From the NCBI GenBank assembly GCA_016720585.1, contig JADKKH010000004.1, positions 310,001-374,000 on the forward strand: a stretch of DNA of 64,000 nt. Direction: 5' to 3'. Positions 43,341-51,626 of the stretch are shown in pieces. Each line of letters starts with the position of its first letter. Positions within the stretch are counted from its first letter, which is position 1. The notes under the pieces are model-generated. The model was not told the origin of the DNA. It saw only the letters and a list, made by a program, of their open reading frames with translations, and did no database searches. Made by a program: the position numbers and the translations under genes. The stretch comes from Chitinophagaceae bacterium (lineage in GTDB: Bacteria; Bacteroidota; Bacteroidia; Chitinophagales; Chitinophagaceae).

Positions 43341-46067
43341 ATGATTCAACTGTACAAATTTAGGCCAAATTATTTTTTTTACGGGATACTGACTGCTGCG
43401 ATGTTATGCACATTAACGTGGAAAACAGTGGCGCACGGTGTTCCGGCGATTTATTTTTACAATCCTTTAACATCCCTTGCTGATACCACAAGACCTCTGA
43501 TAAAACCGGATAGCACCAACCGGAATACCGGTAGTGTCGCAGATACCGGGAGGATACCCGGCAAAGATTCTTTTCTCGTTAAAAATACAGTCGATACTTT
43601 TTCGCTCCGTATCTCCAAAGATTCCCTGGATGCACCTTTAAAATATAAAGCGGAAGATTCAGCTGTGGTGTTGATAAAGGATAAAAAAATATTACTCTAT
43701 GGAAAAACAAAAACGGAGTATAAAGACATTACACTGACTGCACCCCAGGTAGAAGTAGATCAGCAAACACAAATAGTAACGGCGGTTAACCGCAAAGACA
43801 GTACCGGGGCCGTGATCGAAACAGCCCATTTCAAAAGCGGGGATAATGAATTTACCAGTGATACGATCCGTTATAATTTTAAATCGCAGGTCGGTTTAAC
43901 TAAAAACACCTACACACAGCAGGGCGAATTCCTGGTGATTGGTGAGGAAGCCAAAAAGGTGAATGAAAATACCACTTTCGTTAAAGGCGCAAGGTTTACT
44001 ACCTGTTTGCTGGATGATCCGCATTTTGCTATCAAGACAAACAAGATGAAAGTGGTCAGTCAGAAGCTGGCTATTTCGGGACCTGCACATCTTGAGTTTG
44101 AAGGAGTGCCCGTTCCCATTTATCTGCCTTTTGGTTTTTATCCACTTAGCCAGGGTCGTCATTCCGGTTTATTGCCACCCCGTTTTACCGATAATGAACA
44201 GTATGGAGTGGGATTAGAAGGACTGGGTTATTATAAAGTAATAAGCAATTACTGGGATGTAAAAATGTATGGCAATATATATTCCTATGGTGGCTGGTCG
44301 ATGAATATCAATCCAACCTATCGGAAACGTTACCGGTATAACGGTGCTTTTAATATCAGTTTGCAAACCACCAGTCTGAATTTTAAAGGCGACCCGGATT
44401 ACGTAAAAAATAAAAGTTATTTCGTTACCTGGAGCCATACTGCTGACAGCCGCTCCCGGCCGGGTACCACTTTTTCTGCCAGTGTAAATGCTGGTTCTAC
44501 TAAATTTAACCAGTATGTTCCCAATAGTAACCAGATCAATTTTCAAAATCAACTGGGGTCTTCTATTGCCTATTCAAAATCATGGGCAGGCAAACCCTAT
44601 AACCTGACAGTTACGGCTAACCATAACCAAAATAACCTGACCCGTCTTATAAATCTGAGTTTACCGGATGTCGGGTTTTCAGTAAGTACGCTTTATCCTT
44701 TTCAGAAAAAAGAATCTGCCGGTACAGCCAAATGGTATGAAAAACTGGGTGTCGGTTATAACGGAAATTTCAGGAACCAGGTTTCGTTTTATGATACCGC
44801 CCTGAAATTAAAACACCTGATCGATACCCTGCAATGGGGTGCCCAGCATAGTTTTCCAATATCCTTATCACTACCTCCCATATTGGGTGGCGCCGTTATT
44901 GTGTCACCTTCCGTTTCGTATTCACAGGTATGGATCGCCCAAAAATTCCGGCGCACCTGGAATCCCGTATCGAAAAAAGTGGATACAACGATCAACAAAG
45001 GCATTTATATGGATCACCAGGCATTTTTCTCTTTGGGATTAAATACGGCTATTTACGGAACCTATCAATTTAAAAAATCCAGGATCATTGCCATCCGTCA
45101 TGTGATCAGGCCCTCCCTGAATATTAATTACAAACCCGATCTTTCTAAAAATCATTTTTACTGGACCCAGGTGGATACGACAAACTACCAGGCCCGTTTT
45201 TCCGAATACGAAGGAGCCCTGTATTCCGGTTTTGGTGAAGGGAAAACAGGGGGACTTGGTTTTTCTCTGGATAATAATCTGGAAATGAAATGGCGGACAA
45301 AAAAAGACACAGGGGCCAATGCCATAAAAAAAATTAAACTGATCGATGGTTATGGTTTTTCAACGGGGTATAATTTTTTACGGGATTCCCTGAAGCTGGA
45401 TCTGTTCAATATTTATTTCCGCACAACCTTGTTTGAGAAAATCAGTATAACCGCCAACACCGTTTTAGATCCCTACCAGGTAGATGCAAATGGGAGGGAC
45501 ATAAATAAGTATGCCTGGCAGGGGAAAAAATTTACTTTAGGAAGGTTGACCTATGGAAGTATATCGGCCAGTACCAACTTCAGCAGCAAGCCGAAAGACC
45601 CGAAGAAAGATGCCGAAAGAAAGAAACAAGCGGAACAAAGACTTAATGACCCGGCACTGATATCAGACCAGCGCCAGTTACTGGATTATATGCAGCAGAA
45701 CCCTTCGGAATTTGTTGATTTTAATATTCCCTGGCAACTGAATCTGAGCTACTCTTTATCTTTTTCTACCCGTTTGAAACCTGATCTGAAAAGTTTTGAG
45801 AAAGATTTTAATTCGGGATTAAATTTTAACGGAAGTTTCAGCCTGACACCGAAATGGAATTTTTCTGCCAACGGAAGTTTTGATTTTGACACTAAAAAAT
45901 TACAATACTTCCAGATGAGCATCAACCGGGAAATGCATTGCTGGCAAATGTCCATAAACGTTACACCTATCGGCCTTTCCCGTTCATTTAATTTTACCGT
46001 TAGCCCCAAATCATCTGTACTGCAGGATCTCAAGATCAACCGTACCCGGTTTTTCACCAGTTATTAA
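43341..46067 (+). CDS. lptD: LPS-assembly outer-membrane protein LptD
   Basis: A 908-residue outer-membrane protein that inserts lipopolysaccharide into the outer leaflet. An N-terminal signal or anchor is followed by a Ser/Thr/Asp-rich stretch. An OstA-type jelly roll follows (about residues 100-250, ITLTAPQVEVDQQTQIVTAVN, FKSGDNEFTSDTIRYNFKS, ARFTTCLLDDPHFAIKTNKMKVV). The LptD barrel (from about 260: VPVPIYLPFGFYPLSQGRHSGLLPPRF, then GLEGLGYYKVISNYWDVKMYGNIYSYG) completes the protein. These motifs are standard for the family. A box TACTTTTG sits at 43322-43329, only 11 bp before the ATG, implying a very short leader or a later start. The last 4 bp overlap the convergent plsC-type gene. Confidence 0.92.
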   Translation: MIQLYKFRPNYFFYGILTAAMLCTLTWKTVAHGVPAIYFYNPLTSLADTTRPLIKPDSTNRNTGSVADTGRIPGKDSFLVKNTVDTFSLRISKDSLDAPLKYKAEDSAVVLIKDKKILLYGKTKTEYKDITLTAPQVEVDQQTQIVTAVNRKDSTGAVIETAHFKSGDNEFTSDTIRYNFKSQVGLTKNTYTQQGEFLVIGEEAKKVNENTTFVKGARFTTCLLDDPHFAIKTNKMKVVSQKLAISGPAHLEFEGVPVPIYLPFGFYPLSQGRHSGLLPPRFTDNEQYGVGLEGLGYYKVISNYWDVKMYGNIYSYGGWSMNINPTYRKRYRYNGAFNISLQTTSLNFKGDPDYVKNKSYFVTWSHTADSRSRPGTTFSASVNAGSTKFNQYVPNSNQINFQNQLGSSIAYSKSWAGKPYNLTVTANHNQNNLTRLINLSLPDVGFSVSTLYPFQKKESAGTAKWYEKLGVGYNGNFRNQVSFYDTALKLKHLIDTLQWGAQHSFPISLSLPPILGGAVIVSPSVSYSQVWIAQKFRRTWNPVSKKVDTTINKGIYMDHQAFFSLGLNTAIYGTYQFKKSRIIAIRHVIRPSLNINYKPDLSKNHFYWTQVDTTNYQARFSEYEGALYSGFGEGKTGGLGFSLDNNLEMKWRTKKDTGANAIKKIKLIDGYGFSTGYNFLRDSLKLDLFNIYFRTTLFEKISITANTVLDPYQVDANGRDINKYAWQGKKFTLGRLTYGSISASTNFSSKPKDPKKDAERKKQAEQRLNDPALISDQRQLLDYMQQNPSEFVDFNIPWQLNLSYSLSFSTRLKPDLKSFEKDFNSGLNFNGSFSLTPKWNFSANGSFDFDTKKLQYFQMSINREMHCWQMSINVTPIGLSRSFNFTVSPKSSVLQDLKINRTRFFTSY

Positions 46068-46801
46068 TGCTGGTGCTGAACGTAAAAATTCTTCATCCGT
46101 TCAAAAACATTTTCTTTTAGCTGATCTGATGTTTGACCGTTAACCGGAACCGGCTCTAAAAAATGCATGGTAATCTTATACGGGATGAAGTAAAAGAATT
46201 TATCGGCGGGTATTGCTTTCCGGGTATTTATAATAACAGCCGGTATAATAGCGGTATTCGTGGCAACAGCTAATTTAAAAGCTCCATCATAAAATTTTTT
46301 TAAAGGTTCCTGGCTACGGTTGCGGGTACCTTCGGGATAAACAGACATATGCATGCCCATCGAAAGAACTTTTTTCATGTCCTCAAAACTTTTCCGCCGG
46401 CTGGCATCACTTTTTCGATCTACTAAAACAGCCCCTTTTCTGTAGAACCATCCAAAAAAAGGTGTTTTAGCAAAAGATGTTTTGGCAATGGTTTTGTTCG
46501 GGCCGGGAATAAAGGGGCAAGAGATCGGAACATCCAGAATGGAATTATGATTGCAGGTTACAATATAGACGGTATTTTTTTGAAAATATTTTTTCCCCGT
46601 CACTTTTAAGGGGCAGCCCACCATACGCAGCCATACGCTCATCCACAGCCTGGAAATTTTAATAAACAGTGCCTGCCCTTTCGGATCCGGTAACAGGTAC
46701 GTGATCATGGATGGAATAAAAATGATAAAGAAGGTGACTAAAAAGCTGGTTATTCCCCAAATAGCCCATATGCGGCCAACTATATTTTTAAAAACATTCA
46801 T
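46064..46801 (-). CDS. 1-acyl-sn-glycerol-3-phosphate acyltransferase (PlsC family)
   Basis: A 245-residue membrane-bound acyltransferase that makes phosphatidate from lysophosphatidate. Motif I is CNHNSILDVP (the HxxxxD catalytic pair), motif II RKGAVLVDRKSDASRRK, motif III MHMSVYPEGTRNRS, motif IV AIIPAVIIN. Two N-terminal hydrophobic segments anchor it. The ATG at 46801 is chosen because an earlier start at 46837 would overlap ung; from 46801 the gap to the ung stop codon is 10 bp, so the two are likely cotranscribed with ung first. The 3' end overlaps lptD by 4 bp. Confidence 0.93.
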   Translation of the reverse strand: MNVFKNIVGRIWAIWGITSFLVTFFIIFIPSMITYLLPDPKGQALFIKISRLWMSVWLRMVGCPLKVTGKKYFQKNTVYIVTCNHNSILDVPISCPFIPGPNKTIAKTSFAKTPFFGWFYRKGAVLVDRKSDASRRKSFEDMKKVLSMGMHMSVYPEGTRNRSQEPLKKFYDGAFKLAVATNTAIIPAVIINTRKAIPADKFFYFIPYKITMHFLEPVPVNGQTSDQLKENVFERMKNFYVQHQH

Positions 46802-46811
46802 TGGCTGTAAG

Positions 46812-47483
46812 TTATAATTTCCAGTCCACCGGATCAATTCCCTTGCTCATTAAATAGGCATTGGCTTTGGAAAAATGTTTACACCCGAAAAAGCCGGCGT
46901 GGGCAGAAAGGGGGGAAGGATGCACGGATCGCAGGATGCCATGTTTTTTTTCATCTATCAACACTCTTTTTTCCTGTGCAAATTTTCCCCATAACAGAAA
47001 GACAACATTTTTTTTTAATTCCGAAATTTTTTTAATAACCGTGTCGGTGAATTCAGCCCAGCCAATTTTTGAATGACTCATCGGTTCACCGGCACGAACC
47101 GTCAGGGAAGCATTTAATAAAAACACACCCTGCTCTGCCCAATGGGTAAGATTGCCATTTTGAGGAATGGAAATTCCAATATCATCCTGTAACTCTTTAA
47201 AAATGTTCATCAGCGAAGGTGGCGGAGGCACGCCGTTTTGAACCGAAAAGCAAAGTCCATGGGCCTGGCCGGGACCATGATAAGGGTCTTGCCCGAGTAT
47301 CACAACTTTCACTTTATCAAAAGGCGTAACATTAAAAGCATTAAAGATCAGGCTACCGGCCGGGTAAATTATTTTACCCTGTGATTTCTCCGTTTTTATA
47401 TGAAGGGGGATTTGCTGGAAATAGGGCTTACTGAATTCTCCTTTCAGTACTTCTTTCCAGGAGGCTTCAATCTTGACATTCAT
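46812..47483 (-). CDS. ung: Uracil-DNA glycosylase
   Basis: A 223-residue family 1 DNA repair enzyme that removes uracil from DNA. Motifs: [21 protein letters not shown] (catalytic Asp in GQDPYHG), [28 protein letters not shown] and [15 protein letters not shown] (catalytic His). The ATG at 47483 gives the normal length; an in-frame extension to 47558 would run into the terminator and the tRNA-Arg gene, so it is not used. Confidence 0.96.
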   Translation of the reverse strand: MNVKIEASWKEVLKGEFSKPYFQQIPLHIKTEKSQGKIIYPAGSLIFNAFNVTPFDKVKVVILGQDPYHGPGQAHGLCFSVQNGVPPPPSLMNIFKELQDDIGISIPQNGNLTHWAEQGVFLLNASLTVRAGEPMSHSKIGWAEFTDTVIKKISELKKNVVFLLWGKFAQEKRVLIDEKKHGILRSVHPSPLSAHAGFFGCKHFSKANAYLMSKGIDPVDWKL

Positions 47484-47507
47484 GGCAATTGCAATTTCAG
47501 TAAAAGT

Positions 47508-47537
47508 AAAAAAGCGAGACCCCATTGACCTCGCTTT
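47508..47537 (-). terminator. Rho-independent terminator after tRNA-Arg
   Basis: On the minus strand AAAGCGAG and CTCGCTTT form an 8-bp stem with an 11-nt loop, followed by T-rich sequence; it starts at the last base of the tRNA CCA. Confidence 0.8.
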
Positions 47538-47613
47538 GGTGACCCGGATTGGATTCAAACCAATGACCCCAAACTTAGAAGGTTTGTGCTCTATTCAGCT
47601 GAGCTACCGGGCC
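47537..47613 (-). tRNA. tRNA-Arg (anticodon TCT)
   Basis: Minus-strand cloverleaf: acceptor GGCCCGG pairs with CCGGGTC through one G-U. The D arm has GCTCAGCTGAATAGAGC. The anticodon stem CAAAC / GTTTG has loop CTTCTAA (anticodon TCT, reads AGA). The T arm is ATTGG-TTTGAAT-CCAAT. The discriminator is A and the CCA end is encoded. A terminator follows directly. Confidence 0.95.
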
Positions 47614-47864
47614 GGTAAAGAGGTGCAAATATAATAGATTTTCAGGAAGGGGAGCAATTGGTCTGGAGGCCGGTTCAGCATTCGGGAAAATCAATAACTA
47701 ATACGCTGAAGAAATAAAATCTTCAAATAGATAAGACATCTGAAAATCACCTGTTATTAAAAATGGGTTTTGAAATGTTCATGTATGTGCATAATAATAA
47801 TGAACAAATAGAAAGACCTACTTTCTTTCCTCACTTACTATTTACCATTCTCTATTCACCAATT

Positions 47865-48392
47865 TCACATTCCTGGCAAACGAAAGCTATCCAAAAAAAT
47901 ATTCACCTTTGCCTCAGGTAATTCTTTTTTGCTATACGCATAAATAAAACCGATATACTTGCCATCCGTCCAGGCTTTTATTTTCCATTTGTCCTTGTCT
48001 TTATCTTCCCAGTAGTCAAGTATACCCCGGGTATTTTCCTTATTATTCAACCGGTGGCCTTTACCATAACCGGCTGCATTGATGATGTTGAAATTTTCTT
48101 TCAGGTAATCGAGGTAGGAAATAAGGAGGTCTTCAGCCATCGTCAGGTCAGAAACCGGGTTGAGCAACTTTACACAAACAACACCGTAACTGATGTCATC
48201 CTTCACACATTCTCCCGTGAATACCAGGGAAGAATCGGTGCTTTTCTCTACGGAAAACTTTGGTTCGCAATATATATACAGGGAACAACCCGAATTACTG
48301 ATGGGGTATTTTTTCAGACTTTGCGAGTGCCCGGTAAAAATGCAAAGCAGGGAAAGTGTAAATGACAGGATGATTTTCATAAAGATTTTCAA
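47865..48392 (-). CDS. Secreted hypothetical protein, paralogue of the next gene
   Basis: A 175-residue protein with a signal peptide (ILSFTLSLLCIFTGHSQ). An alternative start four codons in is equally good. The mature part shares with its neighbour the blocks ISNSGCSLYIYC, SYGVVCVKLLNPVSDLTMAED, GKGHRLNNKENTRGILDYWEDKDKDKWKIKAWTDGKYIGFI and KELPEAKVNIFLDSFRLPGM. Four Cys residues are conserved between the pair, suggesting disulfides in the periplasm or outside. The function is unknown. The second paralogue is 31 bp upstream, so the two form a small operon. Confidence 0.72.
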   Translation of the reverse strand: MKIFMKIILSFTLSLLCIFTGHSQSLKKYPISNSGCSLYIYCEPKFSVEKSTDSSLVFTGECVKDDISYGVVCVKLLNPVSDLTMAEDLLISYLDYLKENFNIINAAGYGKGHRLNNKENTRGILDYWEDKDKDKWKIKAWTDGKYIGFIYAYSKKELPEAKVNIFLDSFRLPGM

Positions 48393-48423
48393 TAATAAAC
48401 AGTATAAAAAAAGAAGGCGTTAC

Positions 48424-48945
48424 TTACTTCATCCCCGGGAACCGCAATCCTTCCAGGAAAAGCTCTGTTTTTTTATCGGGCAATTCTTTACTGCTGTGTA
48501 CATGTAGAATACAGATGAATTTTCCGTTTGTCCAGGCCTTTATTTTCCATTTGTTCTTATCCACATCTTCCCAGGTGTCTTTAATGCCCCGGGTGTTTTC
48601 ATCCTTATTCAATTTATGTCCCTTATCATATTCCTTTGATTTAACAATGCCATAGTCAAGCTTCAGAAAATCCAGATAGATAACCATCGTGTCTTCAGCA
48701 GCGGCCAGGTCAGTCAAAGGTTTTTTTAGTTTCACACAATATATGCCGTACGACACGCCTTCTTTTTCACAGTCATTGGCATACACAGTAGACCCGTCAT
48801 CCAGGTCATAAGTATCAAACCGGCCGGGGAAACAAAATACATCAACTGTACACCCGGTATTGCTGATAGCAACCCGGGCCGCGTCCTGGGCATTTAACGA
48901 TATTAAGCCGGTTATAAAAAACAGAATTAGCAGCAGTTGGCGCAT
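48424..48945 (-). CDS. Secreted hypothetical protein, paralogue of the previous gene
   Basis: A 173-residue protein with signal peptide RQLLLILFFITGLISLNAQ. Shared blocks with the downstream neighbour: ISNTGCTVDVFC, SYGIYCVKLKKPLTDLAAAED, KGHKLNKDENTRGIKDTWEDVDKNKWKIKAWTNGKFICIL and KELPDKKTELFLEGLRFPGMK, with about half of residues identical. This pair is a tandem duplication that has diverged well at the DNA level. I do not recognise the family. Confidence 0.72.
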   Translation of the reverse strand: MRQLLLILFFITGLISLNAQDAARVAISNTGCTVDVFCFPGRFDTYDLDDGSTVYANDCEKEGVSYGIYCVKLKKPLTDLAAAEDTMVIYLDFLKLDYGIVKSKEYDKGHKLNKDENTRGIKDTWEDVDKNKWKIKAWTNGKFICILHVHSSKELPDKKTELFLEGLRFPGMK

Positions 48946-49052
48946 AAAATATTTTAGTAAAGATAAAAGGGAATGCTTAATCGTTGCATTAGGAACAATT
49001 ATAAATATTATTTCAGCAGGATTGATTTAATTTGTGACCAGAATTCATCGCT

Positions 49053-50615
49053 ATGCCACTGATCTTCAACTACGGAATTGACCAGCTTACTGTCGCCAGC
49101 GCCCTTGCTCTTGCCTCCGGAAAAATTAAGGGGCAGCTTAATAAAGAGGCCTTGCAAAAGATAGAGGCGAGTTATCAGTCAGTACAGCAAATAATTGCCA
49201 ATGGCAAAACGGTCTATGGGGTTAATACCGGCTTTGGCATACTAGCCAATACGCCCATTTCGAAAGAAGACACGGCCCTATTGCAATACAAGATTCTTCA
49301 GAGTCATAGTGTAGGCGTCGGGGATCCCATTTCCATAGAAGTCGCCAAACTCATGCTGATCACCAAAACACATGCTTTGGCCCAGGGTTTCAGCGGCATC
49401 CAGGTATCCACCTTAGAAAGAATTATCTGGCATATAGATAATGATGTGATCCCGGTAGTGCCCGAAAAGGGTAGTGTCGGCGCTTCGGGTGACCTGGCGC
49501 CACTGGCACATTTGTTTCTGCCACTGATTGGTTTGGGAGAAGTGTTTTATATGGGCAATAGATACAAGTCACAGGAAGTTCTTAACCAGTTTAAACTTGC
49601 GCCTGTTCAACTGGGACCGAAAGAGGGGTTAGCACTTATAAATGGCACACAGTTTATTTTAAGTTTTGCCGTAAAGGCTGTACAACGTATGCACAACTGC
49701 CTTGAAGCGGCAGATATCATTGGTGCGATGACATTGGAATCATTAACCGGTTCCGATGCACCTTTTGATGAAAGGCTGCATAACCTGCGGCCCTATGCCG
49801 GGAACAAACTGGTGGCACAACGATTGCGCTTATTAGTAAAGGATTCTGCTATTATGCAAAGTCATATTGATTGCGGAAGGGTGCAGGATCCTTACAGTCT
49901 GCGTTGTATGCCGCAGGTACATGGAGCCAGCCGGAATGCCTGGTTGCATCTAAAAGAACTCACCGAAATAGAATTAAATGCGGTTACTGATAATCCCATC
50001 ATTTTTGGTGCTGATGATACGATCAGCGGCGGTAACTTTCATGGTCAGCCCTTAGCATTGCCCCTGGATTATTGTTGTTTTGCGGCAGCAGAGATCGGTA
50101 ATATCTCCGACCGTCGATGTTATTTATTATTGGAAGGCAAATGGGGGTTACCCCTGTTACTCATGAAAGACGTGGGTTTAAACAGTGGCTTTATGATCCC
50201 CCAGTACACCACAGCAGCTCTGGTTACAGAAAATAAAACACTTTGTTTTCCCGCCAGCGCAGACAGTATTCCCACCTCCCTCGGGCAGGAAGATCATGTA
50301 AGTATGGGCAGTATCAGTGGCCGGAAATTAAGCCGGGTATTGGACAACCTGGAATATATCATGGCGATTGAATTATTATCTGCCTGCCAGGCCATTGAAT
50401 TCAGGCGACCGCATAAGAGCAGTGAAATACTGGAGTATGCCCATGATTATGTTCGGGAATTTGTGGGCTTTGCGAGTGAGGATAGAATTTTTGCTGATGA
50501 TATTAATAAGGTTGCCGGTATCATCAAGGATTTTTCTTTTGTAGAAAAGGTTAATGAATTTGCCGCATTACGGGAAGTTGAATTAAATAAAACTTTTGCT
50601 GACTTTACCTTTTAG
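49053..50615 (+). CDS. hutH: Histidine ammonia-lyase
   Basis: A 520-residue cytoplasmic enzyme converting L-histidine to trans-urocanate and ammonia. GSVGASGDLAPLAHLFLP contains the Ala144-Ser145-Gly146 triad that cyclises to the MIO cofactor. Other signatures: VYGVNTGFGILANTPI, GTQFILSF, VQDPYSLRCMPQVHGASRNAW, NAVTDNPIIF and the SLGQEDHVSMGSISGRKL region. The next step (urocanase) is encoded by hutU 1 kb downstream, separated by an opposite-strand deoD. hutI and hutG or hutF are not in the window. Confidence 0.96.
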   Translation: MPLIFNYGIDQLTVASALALASGKIKGQLNKEALQKIEASYQSVQQIIANGKTVYGVNTGFGILANTPISKEDTALLQYKILQSHSVGVGDPISIEVAKLMLITKTHALAQGFSGIQVSTLERIIWHIDNDVIPVVPEKGSVGASGDLAPLAHLFLPLIGLGEVFYMGNRYKSQEVLNQFKLAPVQLGPKEGLALINGTQFILSFAVKAVQRMHNCLEAADIIGAMTLESLTGSDAPFDERLHNLRPYAGNKLVAQRLRLLVKDSAIMQSHIDCGRVQDPYSLRCMPQVHGASRNAWLHLKELTEIELNAVTDNPIIFGADDTISGGNFHGQPLALPLDYCCFAAAEIGNISDRRCYLLLEGKWGLPLLLMKDVGLNSGFMIPQYTTAALVTENKTLCFPASADSIPTSLGQEDHVSMGSISGRKLSRVLDNLEYIMAIELLSACQAIEFRRPHKSSEILEYAHDYVREFVGFASEDRIFADDINKVAGIIKDFSFVEKVNEFAALREVELNKTFADFTF

Positions 50616-50617
50616 AT

Positions 50618-50762
50618 TGAAACACGAAGTCACCAGGACACAAAGGCACGGAGTGAAAAACTACTTGCGAACAACTTAAAGTTGTGCTTCTGTGATTATT
50701 TATTTCAAGACATCATAACCAAAATGTATTCTTTGTATTTACTTTCGTCTTTGCGTGAAAAA
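50618..50762. repeat. Degenerate palindromic repeat after hutH
   Basis: The 150-bp space between the convergent hutH and deoD stops opens with CACGAAGTCACCAGGACACAAAGGCACGG and ends with CTTTGTATTTACTTTCGTCTTTGCGTG, two roughly complementary arms. The centre contains a smaller hairpin (AACTTAAAGTT). The wording resembles a short palindrome seen widely in bacteria of this phylum (recalled, not checked). Confidence 0.5.
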
Positions 50763-50765
50763 AAA

Positions 50766-51473
50766 CTACATCCGCAGCACGGACTCCAGCGCCAGTTTCA
50801 TCATGGGCAAAAGTGATTTTTCCCGTTGGTCGGCAGATATATGTTCCTGCGTCGGAATAATATCAGATACCGTCAATAAAGTGGCTGCAGATTTTTTAAG
50901 ATAGGCAGCATTGGCAAACAAGGCAAAGGCTTCCATTTCTACGGCCAGGCAATCATTCTTTGCGGCGATCTCCGGTATGCGTTTGGCAGCACGGTAAAAA
51001 ACATCACTGGAATGTACCGGGCCTTTTTTTACCGTCATCATTAACTCTTCCGCTGTTTCATTGATAGTGGCATACGCTTTCCCTTCATGGTACATATGAT
51101 CCCGGGGATATCCAAATGCAGCATTTGCAAAAGTGGATTCGCTGAAGGCTCTTTCCACATTAAACAGGTCAAACAAATTCAGATCCGTTGAATAGGCCCC
51201 GCAGGTTCCGATGCGGATGATGCAGTCCACATCATATTCGTTATATAATTCGTAGGAATAGATACCAATGGAAGGGCAGCCCATACCGCTGGAACCAATG
51301 GTCACAGGTTTGTTTTTATAGGTACCGGTAAAAAAAAAGATATTCCGGGTCTGACTTACCAGTTTTACTTCCTGTAAATAATTATCAGCAATATATTTGG
51401 CCCGGAGCGGGTCGCCCGGCATTAATACGATGGGGGCTATTTCTCCTTTTTTTGCACTGATGTGGACGCTCAT
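50766..51473 (-). CDS. deoD: Purine nucleoside phosphorylase, DeoD type
   Basis: A 235-residue hexameric-type phosphorylase that splits purine (deoxy)nucleosides with phosphate. Motifs: IAPIVLMPGDPLRAKYIAD (phosphate Arg region), GSSGMGCPSIGIYSYEL, IIRIGTCGAYS and CLAVEMEAFALFANA, with the substrate-binding Glu pair, then LLTVSDI where the catalytic Asp lies. The length is that of DeoD rather than trimeric PNP. It runs opposite to hutH and hutU and so is not part of the histidine operon. Confidence 0.94.
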   Translation of the reverse strand: MSVHISAKKGEIAPIVLMPGDPLRAKYIADNYLQEVKLVSQTRNIFFFTGTYKNKPVTIGSSGMGCPSIGIYSYELYNEYDVDCIIRIGTCGAYSTDLNLFDLFNVERAFSESTFANAAFGYPRDHMYHEGKAYATINETAEELMMTVKKGPVHSSDVFYRAAKRIPEIAAKNDCLAVEMEAFALFANAAYLKKSAATLLTVSDIIPTQEHISADQREKSLLPMMKLALESVLRM

Positions 51474-51531
51474 GGGTTAGGTTTCTTTTGCCCAATATAT
51501 TTATTTTATCCAAGAATAACGACTTTTGTAA

Positions 51532-51612
51532 TGAACCACAGCGAACACAGCGCTGCAAAGTTAGTTTCGTATATGTTTAAACCGCTGTGCTACACAGTGT
51601 GCGCCGTGGTTT
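51532..51612. repeat. Palindromic repeat between deoD and hutU
   Basis: AACCACAGCGAACACAGCG (about 51533-51551) and CGCTGTGCTACACAGTGTGCGCCGTGGTTT (51583-51612) form imperfect complementary arms. It lies in the shared upstream region of deoD and hutU, ending 14 bp before the hutU ATG, so its hairpin would form in the hutU leader. Confidence 0.55.
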
Positions 51613-51626
51613 AAAATTTTTTTTAT

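Noticed and set aside
47484..47558. N-terminal extension of ung
   Set aside because: It would overlap the terminator and 3' end of tRNA-Arg, and the family begins at the ATG at 47483.
50766..51473. deoD as part of the histidine utilisation operon
   Set aside because: It is on the opposite strand and acts on purine nucleosides.
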